From the NCBI RefSeq assembly GCF_000426645.1, contig NZ_KE384550.1:208733-272732 (forward strand): a stretch of DNA of 64,000 nucleotides, written 5' to 3'. Positions 54,281-62,733 of this stretch are shown here, in pieces. Both the position numbers and the translations under genes were made by a program. Under the pieces are notes generated by a model. It was given only the letters and a program-made list of their open reading frames with translations, did no database searches and was not told the DNA's origin. How positions within the stretch are numbered: the stretch's first letter is position 1; the number at the start of each line of letters is the position of its first letter. Origin of the DNA: Nakamurella lactea DSM 19367 (GTDB lineage Bacteria > Actinomycetota > Actinomycetes > Mycobacteriales > Nakamurellaceae).

Positions 54281-55347
54281 GTTCGTCCCATTCGATGGAT
54301 CGGTTTCGGATAGCTCGGTGCGAAGGCCCTGGCCGGGCCTGCGATCGCGGCCACGGCGCCGCCGCCGGCACCGAGTACCGCCTGTGCGACGGCCAGTTCG
54401 AGGACGGCCGGTGGCATCGCGGCCCGCACGTTCAGCACCGCGGTCGCGCTGGTGGCCGGGCCGGCAGTGACGTCCAGCACCGGGTCCTCGAGGTTCGAGA
54501 CCAGCGACGCCTTCGTCAGCCCGCCCGGCGCGCGGACCGCGATCTTGGCGTGCCCCAGCAAGATCCGTTGGCCGAGTTCGGCGCGCAACCGTTCCAGCAC
54601 GTCCCGGCACCACGCCGCGGTGTCGAACGGCCGCTCGGCGGTCAACTGCCAGGTCTGGTTCAGCCAGCCGAGGGCGGCCTCGGCGGCCGCGTACCGGTCG
54701 TAGTCCACCGCCACGGGCCGACCGGAGGCCGACCGCGCCGTCCCCCAGTCCTTGATCAGCCCGGACAAACCGGCGCCGGTCAACGCGGACAGCGCGCGCA
54801 CCGTCGCGGTCGGCACGCGCTGCGCGATCGCCCGGGTCGCGGCCGCGACTGCGGCCGCGTCGATCCGGTCGATCTTGTTGAGCACCACCAGGTCCGCCTC
54901 GGCCAGCTGCCGCCCGAACAGGTAGCCGAGGTCGTCGTCCGAGGTGCCGAGATCGGCCAGCCGGGCGGCGTCCACCAGTACGGTCAGCGGTCCGACCTCG
55001 ACCAGGTCCGGCTGCTGTGCCTGCAGCGGGGCGACCACGGTGGCGGCCAGATCCGTGCAGCTGCCGACCGCCTCGGCGAGCACCACCTCGGCGCCGGCCG
55101 CTGCCGCCTTCAGCAGCACCTCGTGCAACTCGTCGTAGCGACAGCAGAAGCAGCCACCGGTGATCTCCTGCACCTCGACCCCGGCCGACGTGCCGGCTCT
55201 GGCCACCGTGGTGTCGACGAGGTCGTCACCCTGGTCGTTGGTGATCACCGCGACGACCGTGCCATCGGCCCCGATGGCCCTGGCCGCGGCCAGCATGGTG
55301 GTGGTCTTCCCGGCGCCGAGGAAGCCGCCAAGCAGGATCAGTCGCAC
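54277..55347 (-). CDS. CobW/COG0523-type GTPase (putative metallochaperone)
   Basis: A 356-residue G3E-family GTPase. Walker A is GGFLGAGKTT (7-16); the metal-binding motif GGCFCC is present, and LNKIDRID is the guanine-specificity loop. A CobW-type C-terminal domain is present but lacks a His-rich tail. The start is GTG 55347, with AGGTGG upstream. It is first in a two-gene unit and overlaps the GH116 gene by four bases, an unusual pairing discussed in findings. The LacI-type operator at 55396-55413 lies between it and the divergent lacI gene. Confidence 0.87.
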   Translation of the reverse strand: MRLILLGGFLGAGKTTTMLAAARAIGADGTVVAVITNDQGDDLVDTTVARAGTSAGVEVQEITGGCFCCRYDELHEVLLKAAAAGAEVVLAEAVGSCTDLAATVVAPLQAQQPDLVEVGPLTVLVDAARLADLGTSDDDLGYLFGRQLAEADLVVLNKIDRIDAAAVAAATRAIAQRVPTATVRALSALTGAGLSGLIKDWGTARSASGRPVAVDYDRYAAAEAALGWLNQTWQLTAERPFDTAAWCRDVLERLRAELGQRILLGHAKIAVRAPGGLTKASLVSNLEDPVLDVTAGPATSATAVLNVRAAMPPAVLELAVAQAVLGAGGGAVAAIAGPARAFAPSYPKPIHRMGRT

Positions 55348-55395
55348 GCAGCCACCTGTCGTCGGAACGTCGTCGTCGCCGGAATCTCGAGTCCA

Positions 55396-55413
55396 TGGGA
55401 AATCGATTGCTCA
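55396..55413. promoter_or_regulatory. LacI-type operator between cobW and lacI
   Basis: TGGGAAATCGATTGCTCA is an imperfect 18-base dyad with a central CG, the hallmark of LacI-family sites; 14 of 18 positions are symmetric. It lies 48 bases before cobW and about 108 before lacI. Confidence 0.6.
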
Positions 55414-55508
55414 CACACAACCACTCGTTCGTGTCGCTGTCAACGCAGCGAAGCCGACGGCGCCGGGCCGATCGCGGTGCGCTGGCGTCGGGACGTCCGG
55501 CCTGGGGT

Positions 55509-55523
55509 TACTCTGCCTGCGTG
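55509..55523 (+). promoter_or_regulatory. Leaderless promoter of the LacI-type gene
   Basis: TACTCT at 55509-55514 is followed by six bases and the GTG start; no ribosome site is visible. Confidence 0.45.
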
Positions 55524-56537
55524 GCAACCATCGCTGACGTCGCCCGCCTCGCCCAGGTGTCCACCGCCACCGTGTCCCGGGTGATCAACGGCAACACCGA
55601 GGTGGACCCGGTGCTGGCCGACCGGGTGCGGGTCGCCATCGCCGAGCTCAACTACCGGCCGAGCCGGGTGGCCCGCAGCCTGCGGACCCGGCGGAGCAGC
55701 GTGCTGGCGGTGATCATCTCCGACATCCGGAACCCGTTCTTCACCGACATGGTGCGCGGCATCGAGGATGTCGCCTACGCGCACAACTACTCGCTGGTGT
55801 TGTGCAATGCCGAGGACGACCCGGCCAAGGAGGCCGACTACCTGACCCTGGCCGTCGACGAACACATGGCCGGCGTGGTGCTGGCGCCGGCCTCGCCGAC
55901 CGGCACCGACCTGAAATCACTGCGGGCCGCCGGCGTGCCGGTCGTCACCGTCGACCGGCGACTGGCCGACGACGACGTCGACCGGGTACTGATCGACAAC
56001 ATCGGTGGCGCCGTCACCGCAGTAGAACACTTGTGGCACAGCGGTTTTCGCCGGATCGGCTGCGTCAGCGGACCGGTCGGGGTGAGCACAGGGGCGGACC
56101 GGCTGGCCGGTTACCGGCAGGGTCTTGCTGCCCATCAGCTCCCCGACGACGAGCAGCTGGTGAGCTTCGGCGACTTTCACGAGGAGTCCGGGACCAGGGC
56201 CATGCAGGAACTGCTCGCACTGCCGGATCCGCCGGACGCGGTGTTCGTGGCCAACAACCTGATGACGCTCGGAGCGTTGGACGCGATCGCGGCGACCAGC
56301 CTGCGGGTGCCCGACGACATCGGCATCGTCGGGTTCGACGACATGGCCTGGGCGCCGCTGCTGCGGCCGCCGCTTACCACGGTCGGCCAGCCGACCTACG
56401 ACGTCGGCGCCGAGACGGCCAGGATGCTGCTGAGCCGGCTCACCGGGTACGTCGGGCCCGGTCGCGAGGTGGTGCTGTCGCCGCAGCTGTTCGTCCGGGC
56501 CAGCTCCACCCTCAGCGCGCGGTGGAGTCCCGCCTGA
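55521..56537 (+). CDS. LacI-family sugar-responsive regulator
   Basis: A 338-residue regulator. The helix-turn-helix and hinge are [21 protein letters not shown] and [16 protein letters not shown]; the rest is a periplasmic-binding-protein-like sensor ([43 protein letters not shown]). GTG 55521 lies six bases after TACTCT, consistent with a leaderless transcript. Its 3' end overlaps convergent dcd by 26 bases. It most likely represses the divergent cobW-GH116 unit through the palindrome at 55396-55413 and responds to a sugar released by the glycosidase. Confidence 0.92.
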   Translation: MATIADVARLAQVSTATVSRVINGNTEVDPVLADRVRVAIAELNYRPSRVARSLRTRRSSVLAVIISDIRNPFFTDMVRGIEDVAYAHNYSLVLCNAEDDPAKEADYLTLAVDEHMAGVVLAPASPTGTDLKSLRAAGVPVVTVDRRLADDDVDRVLIDNIGGAVTAVEHLWHSGFRRIGCVSGPVGVSTGADRLAGYRQGLAAHQLPDDEQLVSFGDFHEESGTRAMQELLALPDPPDAVFVANNLMTLGALDAIAATSLRVPDDIGIVGFDDMAWAPLLRPPLTTVGQPTYDVGAETARMLLSRLTGYVGPGREVVLSPQLFVRASSTLSARWSPA

Positions 56538-57093
56538 AGTTCAGGTAGGCCCGCGACGGCGTCGGCCCGCGCTGCCCCTGGTACCGCGAGCCGTACACCG
56601 CGGATCCGTAGGGGTGCTCGGCCGGCGAGGTGAGCCGGAACAGGCACAGCTGGCCGATCTTCATTCCCGGCCAGAGCGTGATCGGCAGGTTCGCCACGTT
56701 CGACAGCTCCAGGGTGATGTGCCCGGAGAACCCGGGGTCGATGAACCCGGCGGTGGAATGGGTGAGCAGGCCGAGCCGCCCCAGCGACGACTTCCCCTCC
56801 AGCCGGCCGGCCAGGTTGTCCGGCAGGGTGACCGCCTCGAAGGTGGATCCGAGGACGAACTCGCTGGGGTGCAACACGAACGGCTCATCCGGATCGGTCT
56901 CGACCAGGCTGGTCAGTTCGTCCTGCTGGGTGGCCGGGTCGATGTGGGTGTACTTGGAGTTGTTGAACACCCGGAACAGCCGGTCCAGCCGGACGTCGAT
57001 GCTCGACGGCTGGATCAACGAGGCGTCGAACGGATCGAGCGACAGAGTTCCGGCATCGATCTCGGCCCGCAGGTCACGGTCGGACAGCAGCAT
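56512..57093 (-). CDS. dcd: dCTP deaminase (probably bifunctional with dUTPase)
   Basis: A 193-residue trimeric deaminase that makes dUTP/dUMP for thymidylate synthesis. [11 protein letters not shown] and the active-site segment [35 protein letters not shown] are complete, and the C-terminal [10 protein letters not shown]...[11 protein letters not shown] covers the nucleotide. The HSTAG form and length match actinobacterial enzymes that also release pyrophosphate. ATG 57093 begins [13 protein letters not shown]. Neighbourhood with tRNA-Gly recalls the dcd-glyU region of mycobacteria. Confidence 0.96.
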   Translation of the reverse strand: MLLSDRDLRAEIDAGTLSLDPFDASLIQPSSIDVRLDRLFRVFNNSKYTHIDPATQQDELTSLVETDPDEPFVLHPSEFVLGSTFEAVTLPDNLAGRLEGKSSLGRLGLLTHSTAGFIDPGFSGHITLELSNVANLPITLWPGMKIGQLCLFRLTSPAEHPYGSAVYGSRYQGQRGPTPSRAYLNFRRDSTAR

Positions 57094-57117
57094 GGTCAGC
57101 AGCCTAGCCGTCAGCCG

Positions 57118-57966
57118 TCAGCCGGTCAGACCCAGCGCAGTGCGATGGTCACCCTCGAGGATCCAGTCCAGCGTGCTGGTCTCGATCCGCGGCAGCCCAC
57201 CCATGTCCCGCGCGGCGAGGGCGAGCAGGCTCGCCTTCGCAGCCGCCGGGGTCCAGAGCGGGAAGTCCGAACCGAACAACAGCTTTTCCACCACGCCCCA
57301 CTCCTGGGCCCGGGTCAGCGCCAGATAACCCTCCAGCGGACGCGAACCTTGCGCCGACACGTCGGCGAACACCCGCTTGTTCTTCCGGATGGTGATGATC
57401 GACTCGCGCTGCCAAGGGTGCCCAAGGTGCGCGATGATCTGCACCAGGTTCGGGTGCCGGCGGGCGACGTCGTCGACGATCAGCGGATGGCTCAGCGCCA
57501 GCGACCCTTCGGGAACCGGGGTCGCCCCCAGGTGCCACAGGATGATCAGGCCCGCATCGGTGGCGGCCCGGAAGAACTTGTCGTGCTTGGGGTCCCGCGC
57601 ATCGAACATTGCCAGCACTGCGTACAGCTTGACCCCACGCAACCCACGCGCGATGCCGTCCTCGAGCTGCTCGAACAGGTCTTCGTCGTTCAGGTCCAGC
57701 GCCATGAACCCGACCGTCGGCGTCTTCGTCTGCGCGCAGAAGTCCTCGACGAAGTCGTTCGGCGTCGCGATCCCGGCTACCGTCGCCCTGACCCCGAAGA
57801 CCAACGCGAGATCGACGCCACCCTCGGCCATCGCCGCGTCGTACTGCTCAGGGGTGACGTCCGGGTCGACCTTCATCCCGGCGGCCGCGTAGGTCGGACC
57901 ACTGTGCTTCTCCCAGTTGCCGCCGCGGTGCCGGCGCTGGTGGCAGTGGGTATGGACGTCCAGCAT
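57118..57966 (-). CDS. Amidohydrolase family protein, tandem copy 1
   Basis: A 282-residue TIM-barrel metal enzyme (amidohydrolase_2/COG2159). The metal ligands are present: HxH in LDVHTHCH, the His of LWHLGATP, the His of IIAHLGHPW and the Asp of FGSDFPLW. It is the same length as, and nearly identical to, the neighbouring copy (58015-58863); differences cluster at residues ~10-25 and ~110-125. Both start ATG after a conserved TCTCCT (AGGAGA in sense) box. Probable function: hydrolysis or decarboxylation of a small carboxylate; not related closely to the pair in region 1. Confidence 0.88.
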   Translation of the reverse strand: MLDVHTHCHQRRHRGGNWEKHSGPTYAAAGMKVDPDVTPEQYDAAMAEGGVDLALVFGVRATVAGIATPNDFVEDFCAQTKTPTVGFMALDLNDEDLFEQLEDGIARGLRGVKLYAVLAMFDARDPKHDKFFRAATDAGLIILWHLGATPVPEGSLALSHPLIVDDVARRHPNLVQIIAHLGHPWQRESIITIRKNKRVFADVSAQGSRPLEGYLALTRAQEWGVVEKLLFGSDFPLWTPAAAKASLLALAARDMGGLPRIETSTLDWILEGDHRTALGLTG

Positions 57967-58014
57967 GGGGTTTCTCCTCGGTGTGTGGAAACGACGAACT
58001 CGCCGGCAACGGCG

Positions 58015-58863
58015 TCAGACGTTCAGACCCAGCGCGCCGCGATGGTCACCCTCGAAAATCCAGTCCAGGGTGCTCGACTCGATCCGCGGCAGCCCGCCCA
58101 TGTCGCGCTCCGCGAGAGCCAGCAGGCTCTTCTTCGACTCCGCCGGGGTCCAGAGCGGGAAATCCGAGCCGAACAGCAGCTTTTGCACGACGCCCCACTC
58201 CTGGGCCCGAGCCAGCGCGAAATAGCCTTCCAACGGACGCGAGCCCTGGGCGGAGACGTCGGCGAACACCCGCTTGTTCTTCCGGATGGTGATGATCGTC
58301 TCGCGCTGCCACGGGTGACCCATGTGGGCGATGATCTGCACCAGGTTCGGGTGCCGGCGGGCCACGTCGTCGACGATCAGTGGCTGGCTCAGCGCCAACG
58401 AGGCCTCCGGCACCGGGGTCGCCCCCATGTGCCAGAGGATGATCAGACCCGCTTCGGTTGCGGCCCGGAAGAACTTGTCGTGCTTGGTGTCCCGGCCGTC
58501 GAACAACGCAACGGTGGCGTAGAGCTTGATGCCTCCGAAGCCGCGAGCGATGCCGTCCTCCAGCTGCTCGAACAGGTCCTCGTCGTTCAGATCCAGCGCC
58601 ATGAAGCCGACCGTCGGCGTCGTCGTCTGCGCGCAGAAGTCCTCGACGAAGTCGTTCGCCGTGATGATGCCACCCGCAGTCGCCCTGACCCCGAAGACCA
58701 GTGCCAGATCGACGCCACCCTCGGCCATCGCCGCGTCGTACTGCTCAGGGGTGACGTCCGGGTCGACCTTCATCCCGGCGGCCGCGTAGACCGGGCCACT
58801 GTGATTTTTCCAGCTGTCGCCGGAATGCTTCTCCTGGTGACAGTGGGTGTGGACGTCGAGCAT
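58015..58863 (-). CDS. Amidohydrolase family protein, tandem copy 2
   Basis: A 282-residue paralogue of the preceding entry with all metal ligands kept (VHTHCH, LWHMGATP, IIAHMGHPW, FGSDFPLW). It is first in the two-gene unit. ATG 58863 is the family start; a longer frame to 59013 would add ~50 unrelated residues. An AGGAGA box lies before it. A TGAAACAGTATTTCA palindrome at 58965-58979 lies about 100 bases upstream and may control both copies. Retention of both copies with intact active sites suggests dosage or slightly different substrates. Confidence 0.88.
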   Translation of the reverse strand: MLDVHTHCHQEKHSGDSWKNHSGPVYAAAGMKVDPDVTPEQYDAAMAEGGVDLALVFGVRATAGGIITANDFVEDFCAQTTTPTVGFMALDLNDEDLFEQLEDGIARGFGGIKLYATVALFDGRDTKHDKFFRAATEAGLIILWHMGATPVPEASLALSQPLIVDDVARRHPNLVQIIAHMGHPWQRETIITIRKNKRVFADVSAQGSRPLEGYFALARAQEWGVVQKLLFGSDFPLWTPAESKKSLLALAERDMGGLPRIESSTLDWIFEGDHRGALGLNV

Positions 58864-58964
58864 GCGGCATCTCCTGGGTGTGTCGAAGGGATCCCGCCGC
58901 TCCCGACGTGGACCAATCTGCCCACGCGGCGTGCAGCGACCCGCGGTGACTGCTTCAGCTAAGG

Positions 58965-58979
58965 TGAAACAGTATTTCA
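58965..58979. promoter_or_regulatory. Palindrome upstream of the duplicated amidohydrolases
   Basis: TGAAACAGTATTTCA has perfect five-base arms (TGAAA/TTTCA) in an AT-rich island of an otherwise GC-rich gap. The gap 58864-59089 holds no other feature. Confidence 0.5.
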
Positions 58980-59089
58980 TGTCAATCCCTGAGCGTGGAT
59001 CGATCGGCAGCACAGGGCTCAGGTAGCGGATTCGGTCCGGCGACGCGGAAGGGTTGTTTGGCGGGCCGGCGCGAACGGCCGTCCGTAGG

Positions 59090-59163
59090 TGGAGCGGGTG
59101 ACGGGAATCGAACCCGCGCTATCAGCTTGGGAAGCTGAAGTTCTGCCACTGAACTACACCCGC
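59090..59163 (-). tRNA. tRNA-Gly (CCC)
   Basis: Read on the minus strand, the 74 bases form a full cloverleaf: acceptor GCGGGTG pairs with CACCCGC, anticodon stem CAGCT/AGCTG encloses the loop TTCCCAA with anticodon CCC, and the T arm CGGG-TTCGATT-CCCG is present. The terminal CCA is encoded. It reads glycine codon GGG, which is used in this GC-rich genome. Confidence 0.96.
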
Positions 59164-59210
59164 GATGCCGGTGACTATACCGATCCCGGCCGATGCTCGG
59201 TATCGCCGGC

Positions 59211-60983
59211 TCAGGGCAGCCGCACCTGCAACCGGACACTGGTCGTCCCGCCGGACGCCGGGCCGGCCACCGCCAGGAAGTAGCGCCCAGCCGGCAGCGT
59301 CGAGGTCTTGGGTTGGCCACAGGCCGGGAACCGGTGGGAAACCGCGTGTCCCTGCTCGTCGAACAGCCGGACCGCGGCGCCGCCGCCCGACGGGAACTGC
59401 GGTTCGTCGTCCCGGCAGCCGGAGACGAATTCGAGACCGATGGCCCCCTGTTCGGTGGTCGTCAGCTCGTAGACCCGCTGCTGCCCGGCCGCGACATCGG
59501 CGTTCACGATTTCCGGCAGCGCCACCTTCTCGGCGGTGGAGCCGAGCAGCAGCGCCGGAAAGCGGCGGGCGAGTTCCGGTGCGACGGTTCGGTCCGCCGG
59601 CAGGGCCATCGCCGCGTGCCCGAGCGCGAATCCGTCGTCACCGGTCAGCCCGACGTCGAACTCGCACGCCGTCAGATCGTCGTTCGTCGTCAGACCTACT
59701 GCCCGGCAGGCCTTCTCGGCGAACGGGAGCGCCTGCTCCGGCACCGTCACGAGCGCCGAGGGGAACCCGAGGGTCGGCCCGACCTGCTCGGAGAACATCG
59801 AGTCCTTGTCCTTCACCGCCCAGTCCCGCGCCACCGTGTCCGGGTCGAGGGCCGCACCCTGCCGGTCCTGCAGATCGTTCGCCGGGTCGGGGCCTCCCAC
59901 CCCGAACAGACCGCTCACCCCGGCGACTCTCGGCGCCGAGACCACCACCGTCATCCCGAGCACCGCACTGGCAGACAGCACCACCGAAGCACCGTCGGGC
60001 CAGACCACCGCCGCCCGCCCGGTGCCCTCGGCGTCGGCCGCCCACAGCCCGATGTCCGGGCCGCCGGGGATGGACACCTGGCGGAAGGGTTCCGGCGCCG
60101 GCAGCACGGTGCCGTCCAGGGTGGCCGCGCCCTGCGCGGTGTACTCCAGCACCGACCCGATGCTGCCGACCGCGACGGCCGTCACCACGGACACATTCGG
60201 CTGGTGCGGCAGCGGTTCCAGCCGGACCTGGACGGCGTGCGCCGGATCGCCGGACCGCGCGTAGTACTGGCCGGTGAGCTGGGTGCTGTACCGGCGGCCG
60301 CCGGCGGTCAGCACGTGCGGGTCCCCGGTGATGCCACCGGCGAACGGGACGCCCGTGGTCGCCTGGTCCAGCAGCGCGGCCAGATCGACCCCGGTCTCGG
60401 CGATCGCGGCCGACCAGGACGGCAGTGCCGGCCCGGCCACCCGGCGGCCGTCGGCGGCGAACCGGCCCACCGCCTGCCCGTCGGGTCTGTAGACCAGCCG
60501 GGTCCGGCCGTCCAGCACGACCGCGGTGTAGCCGGCGGCGTCCACCCCGACACACTTGATGTCCGAGGCGCACCCGACGGCGCTGCCGTCGGCCCCGAAC
60601 CACTGTCTCGCCGGCCCGTGGATCAGCGCGTACTCCCCGGCGTTCCGGCTCTGCCATTCGATGGTGGACCCTGACCCGATCTCGACGCCGGGCGTCGAGG
60701 GTCGCTTGCCGAGCCACTGCAGCCGGACCACCGCCGGTACCGTGCCCGCGGCCGAGGCCGTTCCGCTGGTCGCGCTGGTCGGCGTCGAACCCGTCGGCGG
60801 CGTCGCGGTGGTCGGCGCCGACACCGACCTGGTGGGCCCGGACGGCGCGCTCGGTGACGGCGATGCCGACGTGGTGGTCGGCGGCAGGACCGGCTCGCCC
60901 GGTTGCCCGGTGCACCCGGCGACCACGGCCACCGTCGCCAACGCCGCGAGGGCGCGGACCACGGTGCCTCGACGGCGGTGCAT
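59211..60983 (-). CDS. Lipoprotein with von Willebrand factor type D-like domain
   Basis: A 590-residue exported protein. The signal peptide ends in the lipobox VVAGC with C24 as the lipidated residue, followed by a ~55-residue Ser/Thr/Pro linker. Around 215-370 a VWD-like domain starts GGITGDPHVLTAGGRRYSTQLTGQYY, which matches the GDPH...G.rY pattern of that family, with few cysteines. The C-terminal ~130 residues look like a beta-sandwich (TTEQGAIGLEFVSGC, ending TLPAGRYFLAVAGPAS). ATG 60983 is the only start that gives a proper signal peptide. Function unknown; surface binding is plausible. Confidence 0.8.
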   Translation of the reverse strand: MHRRRGTVVRALAALATVAVVAGCTGQPGEPVLPPTTTSASPSPSAPSGPTRSVSAPTTATPPTGSTPTSATSGTASAAGTVPAVVRLQWLGKRPSTPGVEIGSGSTIEWQSRNAGEYALIHGPARQWFGADGSAVGCASDIKCVGVDAAGYTAVVLDGRTRLVYRPDGQAVGRFAADGRRVAGPALPSWSAAIAETGVDLAALLDQATTGVPFAGGITGDPHVLTAGGRRYSTQLTGQYYARSGDPAHAVQVRLEPLPHQPNVSVVTAVAVGSIGSVLEYTAQGAATLDGTVLPAPEPFRQVSIPGGPDIGLWAADAEGTGRAAVVWPDGASVVLSASAVLGMTVVVSAPRVAGVSGLFGVGGPDPANDLQDRQGAALDPDTVARDWAVKDKDSMFSEQVGPTLGFPSALVTVPEQALPFAEKACRAVGLTTNDDLTACEFDVGLTGDDGFALGHAAMALPADRTVAPELARRFPALLLGSTAEKVALPEIVNADVAAGQQRVYELTTTEQGAIGLEFVSGCRDDEPQFPSGGGAAVRLFDEQGHAVSHRFPACGQPKTSTLPAGRYFLAVAGPASGGTTSVRLQVRLP

Positions 60984-61039
60984 ACAGGCATGGTTACCCG
61001 ACCGGACCGCAATGTTCCAGTTCGACGCCGGCGGCACGC

Positions 61040-62716
61040 TCATTTCGCCTCGGCGTAGCCGCCGACGATCATCGGCCGGACCGGCGTCGATGCGGTCGCG
61101 CCGGGGAACACCAGGTCGCGCGCCTGCTCGGCCGCCTCGATCGCGATCTCGGCGACGGCGGCGGCGTGCTGCTGCGGGGCGTGCACCACCACCTCGTCGT
61201 GCTGAAAGAAGACCAGCTCGGCGCCGGACAGCGACGCCAGTTCCCGGCGCAGCGTCGACAGCCAGACCGCTGCCCAGTCGGCCGCGGAGGCCTGCACCAC
61301 GAAATTACGGGTGAACCTGCCCCACGACCGGGCGTACTCCCTGGCCCGGCGGCGGTCGGCGTCGCTCGCCGTCTCGTCCGTGCCGGTGGCCACCACCGCC
61401 CGCCAGGTCCCGCCCGGCGGCGGGCTGGTCCGGCCGAGCACCGACCGCACCACCCCGCCCGCCTCGCCCTGCCTGGCCGCCGCCTCCACACAGGCGACCG
61501 CGGCCGGGTAGCGCGACCGCAGGGTGCCCAGCAGCCGGCCGGCCTCGCCCGAGGTCTGCCCGTACATCGCACCGAGCATCGCCAACTTCGCGGCCGCCCG
61601 GTCGCCACCGAATCCGTCCGCCGCCAGACCGGCGTACAGGTCGGCGTCGGTGGACACCGCCTGCAGGGCCGGATCCGCCGACAACGCCGCCAGCACCCGC
61701 GGCTCGAGCTGGGCGGCGTCGGCGACCACCAGCCGGTATCCGGGCTCGGCCCTGGCCGCGGCGCGGATCGCCCGCGGGATCTGCAGCCCGCCGCCGCCCC
61801 TGGTCGCCCATCGCCCGGACACCACCCCGCCGGGGACGAACTCCGAGTGCAGCCGGCCGTCGCGCACCCAATCGGCGATCCAGTTCCAGCCGTTCGCGGT
61901 GTACAGCCGGGACAGCTCCTTGTACTGCAGCACCAGGCCGGCCGCCGGGTGGGCGAGCTCCCGCAGCACCCACCGGCCGGTGCTCTCGATGTCGAATCCC
62001 GAGCGACGGAAGGCGTTGCGGACGTCCGTCACCGAGTCCGGATTCACCTCGAACCCGAAGGCCGCGGAGATCTGGCCGGCGAGGGCAGCCAGTTTGACCG
62101 GCCGGGCGCCGCCGACCGGCCGCGGCCCGAGCGCCGCGGTGAGCAGCCGGTCGTGTTCCCGGACGTCCCACGGCAGTCCGGCGAAGCCCATCTCCGCGGC
62201 GGCCAGACCGCTGGCCGACTCCGCCGCGACCAGCAGCCGCAAGGCGTTGTCGGAACCGATCCGCCGGTGTTGGTCGGCGATCGCCGTCGCCAGCGCCTCG
62301 AGCGGGTCCACCTGTTCCGGCCCGGCGTCGCCGGACTCGAACAGACCCGGCTGCCCGTCCCTGGCCGCCGGGTCGGGATCCGTTGGGACCGTCAGCCCGC
62401 GGGCCCTGGCGTGCACGGCGGCGGCTGACGAAGGTTCCCCCGAGCGCCCGTCACGGGCCAGCAGGATCCGTTCGGTGAGGGTCACGTCGTGCGATCGCCG
62501 CACCGGGCAACCGGCCGCCAGCAGGTCGGGGTAGACCCGGGCGGCGGCGTCCATCAGCCACCGCGGCCGCTCTAGCTCCGCGCCGGCCAGCCCGGCGGCG
62601 TCCACCCGTCGCTCCGGGCCGGCCGCGGCGCCGTCGGGCGCGACCGGACGGAGCCGCCAATGGGCCGGTCCGCCGGTCGCAGTGGGATCGACGACCGGGC
62701 TGACGGCGAGGTACAC
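61040..62716 (-). CDS. Family A DNA polymerase-like protein without 5' nuclease
   Basis: A 558-residue PolA-type protein of the actinobacterial 'bifunctional 3'-5' exonuclease/DNA polymerase' group. Palm motif A has D333 (VVADAAQLEPRVLAALS), motif B K377 and Y385 (AAAKLAMLGAMYG), and motif C H506-D507-E508. No 5'-nuclease domain is present. The N-terminal ~180 residues would be the 3'-5' exonuclease region, but its DxE and YxxxD motifs are not evident, so proofreading may be lost. The start is GTG 62716, 17 bases after the preceding stop. A role in repair synthesis is likely. Confidence 0.85.
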   Translation of the reverse strand: MYLAVSPVVDPTATGGPAHWRLRPVAPDGAAAGPERRVDAAGLAGAELERPRWLMDAAARVYPDLLAAGCPVRRSHDVTLTERILLARDGRSGEPSSAAAVHARARGLTVPTDPDPAARDGQPGLFESGDAGPEQVDPLEALATAIADQHRRIGSDNALRLLVAAESASGLAAAEMGFAGLPWDVREHDRLLTAALGPRPVGGARPVKLAALAGQISAAFGFEVNPDSVTDVRNAFRRSGFDIESTGRWVLRELAHPAAGLVLQYKELSRLYTANGWNWIADWVRDGRLHSEFVPGGVVSGRWATRGGGGLQIPRAIRAAARAEPGYRLVVADAAQLEPRVLAALSADPALQAVSTDADLYAGLAADGFGGDRAAAKLAMLGAMYGQTSGEAGRLLGTLRSRYPAAVACVEAAARQGEAGGVVRSVLGRTSPPPGGTWRAVVATGTDETASDADRRRAREYARSWGRFTRNFVVQASAADWAAVWLSTLRRELASLSGAELVFFQHDEVVVHAPQQHAAAVAEIAIEAAEQARDLVFPGATASTPVRPMIVGGYAEAK

Positions 62717-62733
62717 CCGGTCGTTCGGCGCAC

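Larger units (their letters stand above)
57118..58863 (-). repeat. Tandem gene duplication of ~0.9 kb
   Basis: Two 849-base genes repeat at an offset of 897 bases with only scattered differences. The short leader (TCTCCT followed by GGTGTGT) is duplicated as well, so the unit of duplication included the ribosome site. Confidence 0.95.
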
